Part shown: one piece after another, positions 5,892 to 5,924 of the stretch
Numbering within the stretch: the first letter of the stretch is position 1
Layout of the letters: every line of letters begins with the position of its first letter
Assembly: GCA_001803705.1 (NCBI GenBank)
Contig: MHDY01000185.1
Span: 1 to 5,924, forward strand
DNA from: Nitrospirae bacterium GWC2_56_14
GTDB lineage: Bacteria; Nitrospirota; UBA9217
Direction: 5' to 3'
DNA: 5,924 bases
Notes under the pieces: generated by a model
What the model was told of the DNA's origin: nothing
Seen by the model: only the letters and a program-made list of their open reading frames with translations
Databases searched by the model: none
Position numbers and translations under genes: made by a program

Positions 5892-5924
5892 GCTTTTTGC
5901 AGGACCGCAAGCAGACGGCGCTCC

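Overview
The window reads as a piece of chromosome from a Gram-negative, chemotactic bacterium with moderately high GC. The partial CCA/poly(A) polymerase resembles the form seen in Deltaproteobacteria-like and Nitrospirota-like lineages, and a stand-alone glycogen-binding CBM48 protein fits such genomes. This taxonomic guess is weak, because no rRNA or other marker is present. I see no insertion sequence, phage gene, CRISPR array, tRNA or rRNA.

Layout. Positions 2-1168 (+) hold the C-terminal part of a class II tRNA nucleotidyltransferase/poly(A) polymerase that begins outside the window. A 32-codon GTG frame (1161-1259) overlaps its stop codon and may be a coupled small gene or the stub of a lost one. 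Positions 1169-1463 are otherwise non-coding. Positions 1464-1781 (-) encode a 105-residue CBM48 protein, convergent with the polymerase. Positions 1782-2137 are a divergent intergenic region with a good sigma70-like promoter (2052-2080) reading right. That promoter precedes a 48-residue single-span membrane microprotein (2138-2284, +). Next, at 2384-5200 (+), is a 938-residue protein built as CheW - CheW - CheW - long Ala/Glu/Lys/Arg helix - transmembrane segment - LysM. After a 127-base gap, 5328-5891 (+) encodes a cytoplasmic YiiX-like permuted NlpC/P60 cysteine hydrolase.

The centrepiece is the CheW/LysM fusion. Its predicted topology puts three chemotaxis-adaptor domains in the cytoplasm on a rod of 220 residues without Gly or Pro. 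A single membrane span then leads to a periplasmic peptidoglycan-binding LysM domain. This looks like a cell-wall-anchored scaffold for chemosensory arrays. It is an order-reversed analogue of the FimV/HubP polar hubs, in which a periplasmic LysM domain and a cytoplasmic hub are joined by one membrane span. The microprotein may be co-transcribed with it and could be a membrane partner. A C9 tract between the membrane span and the LysM domain could switch the wall anchor on or off by slippage. The scaffold role is inference; the domain order and topology are read from the sequence.
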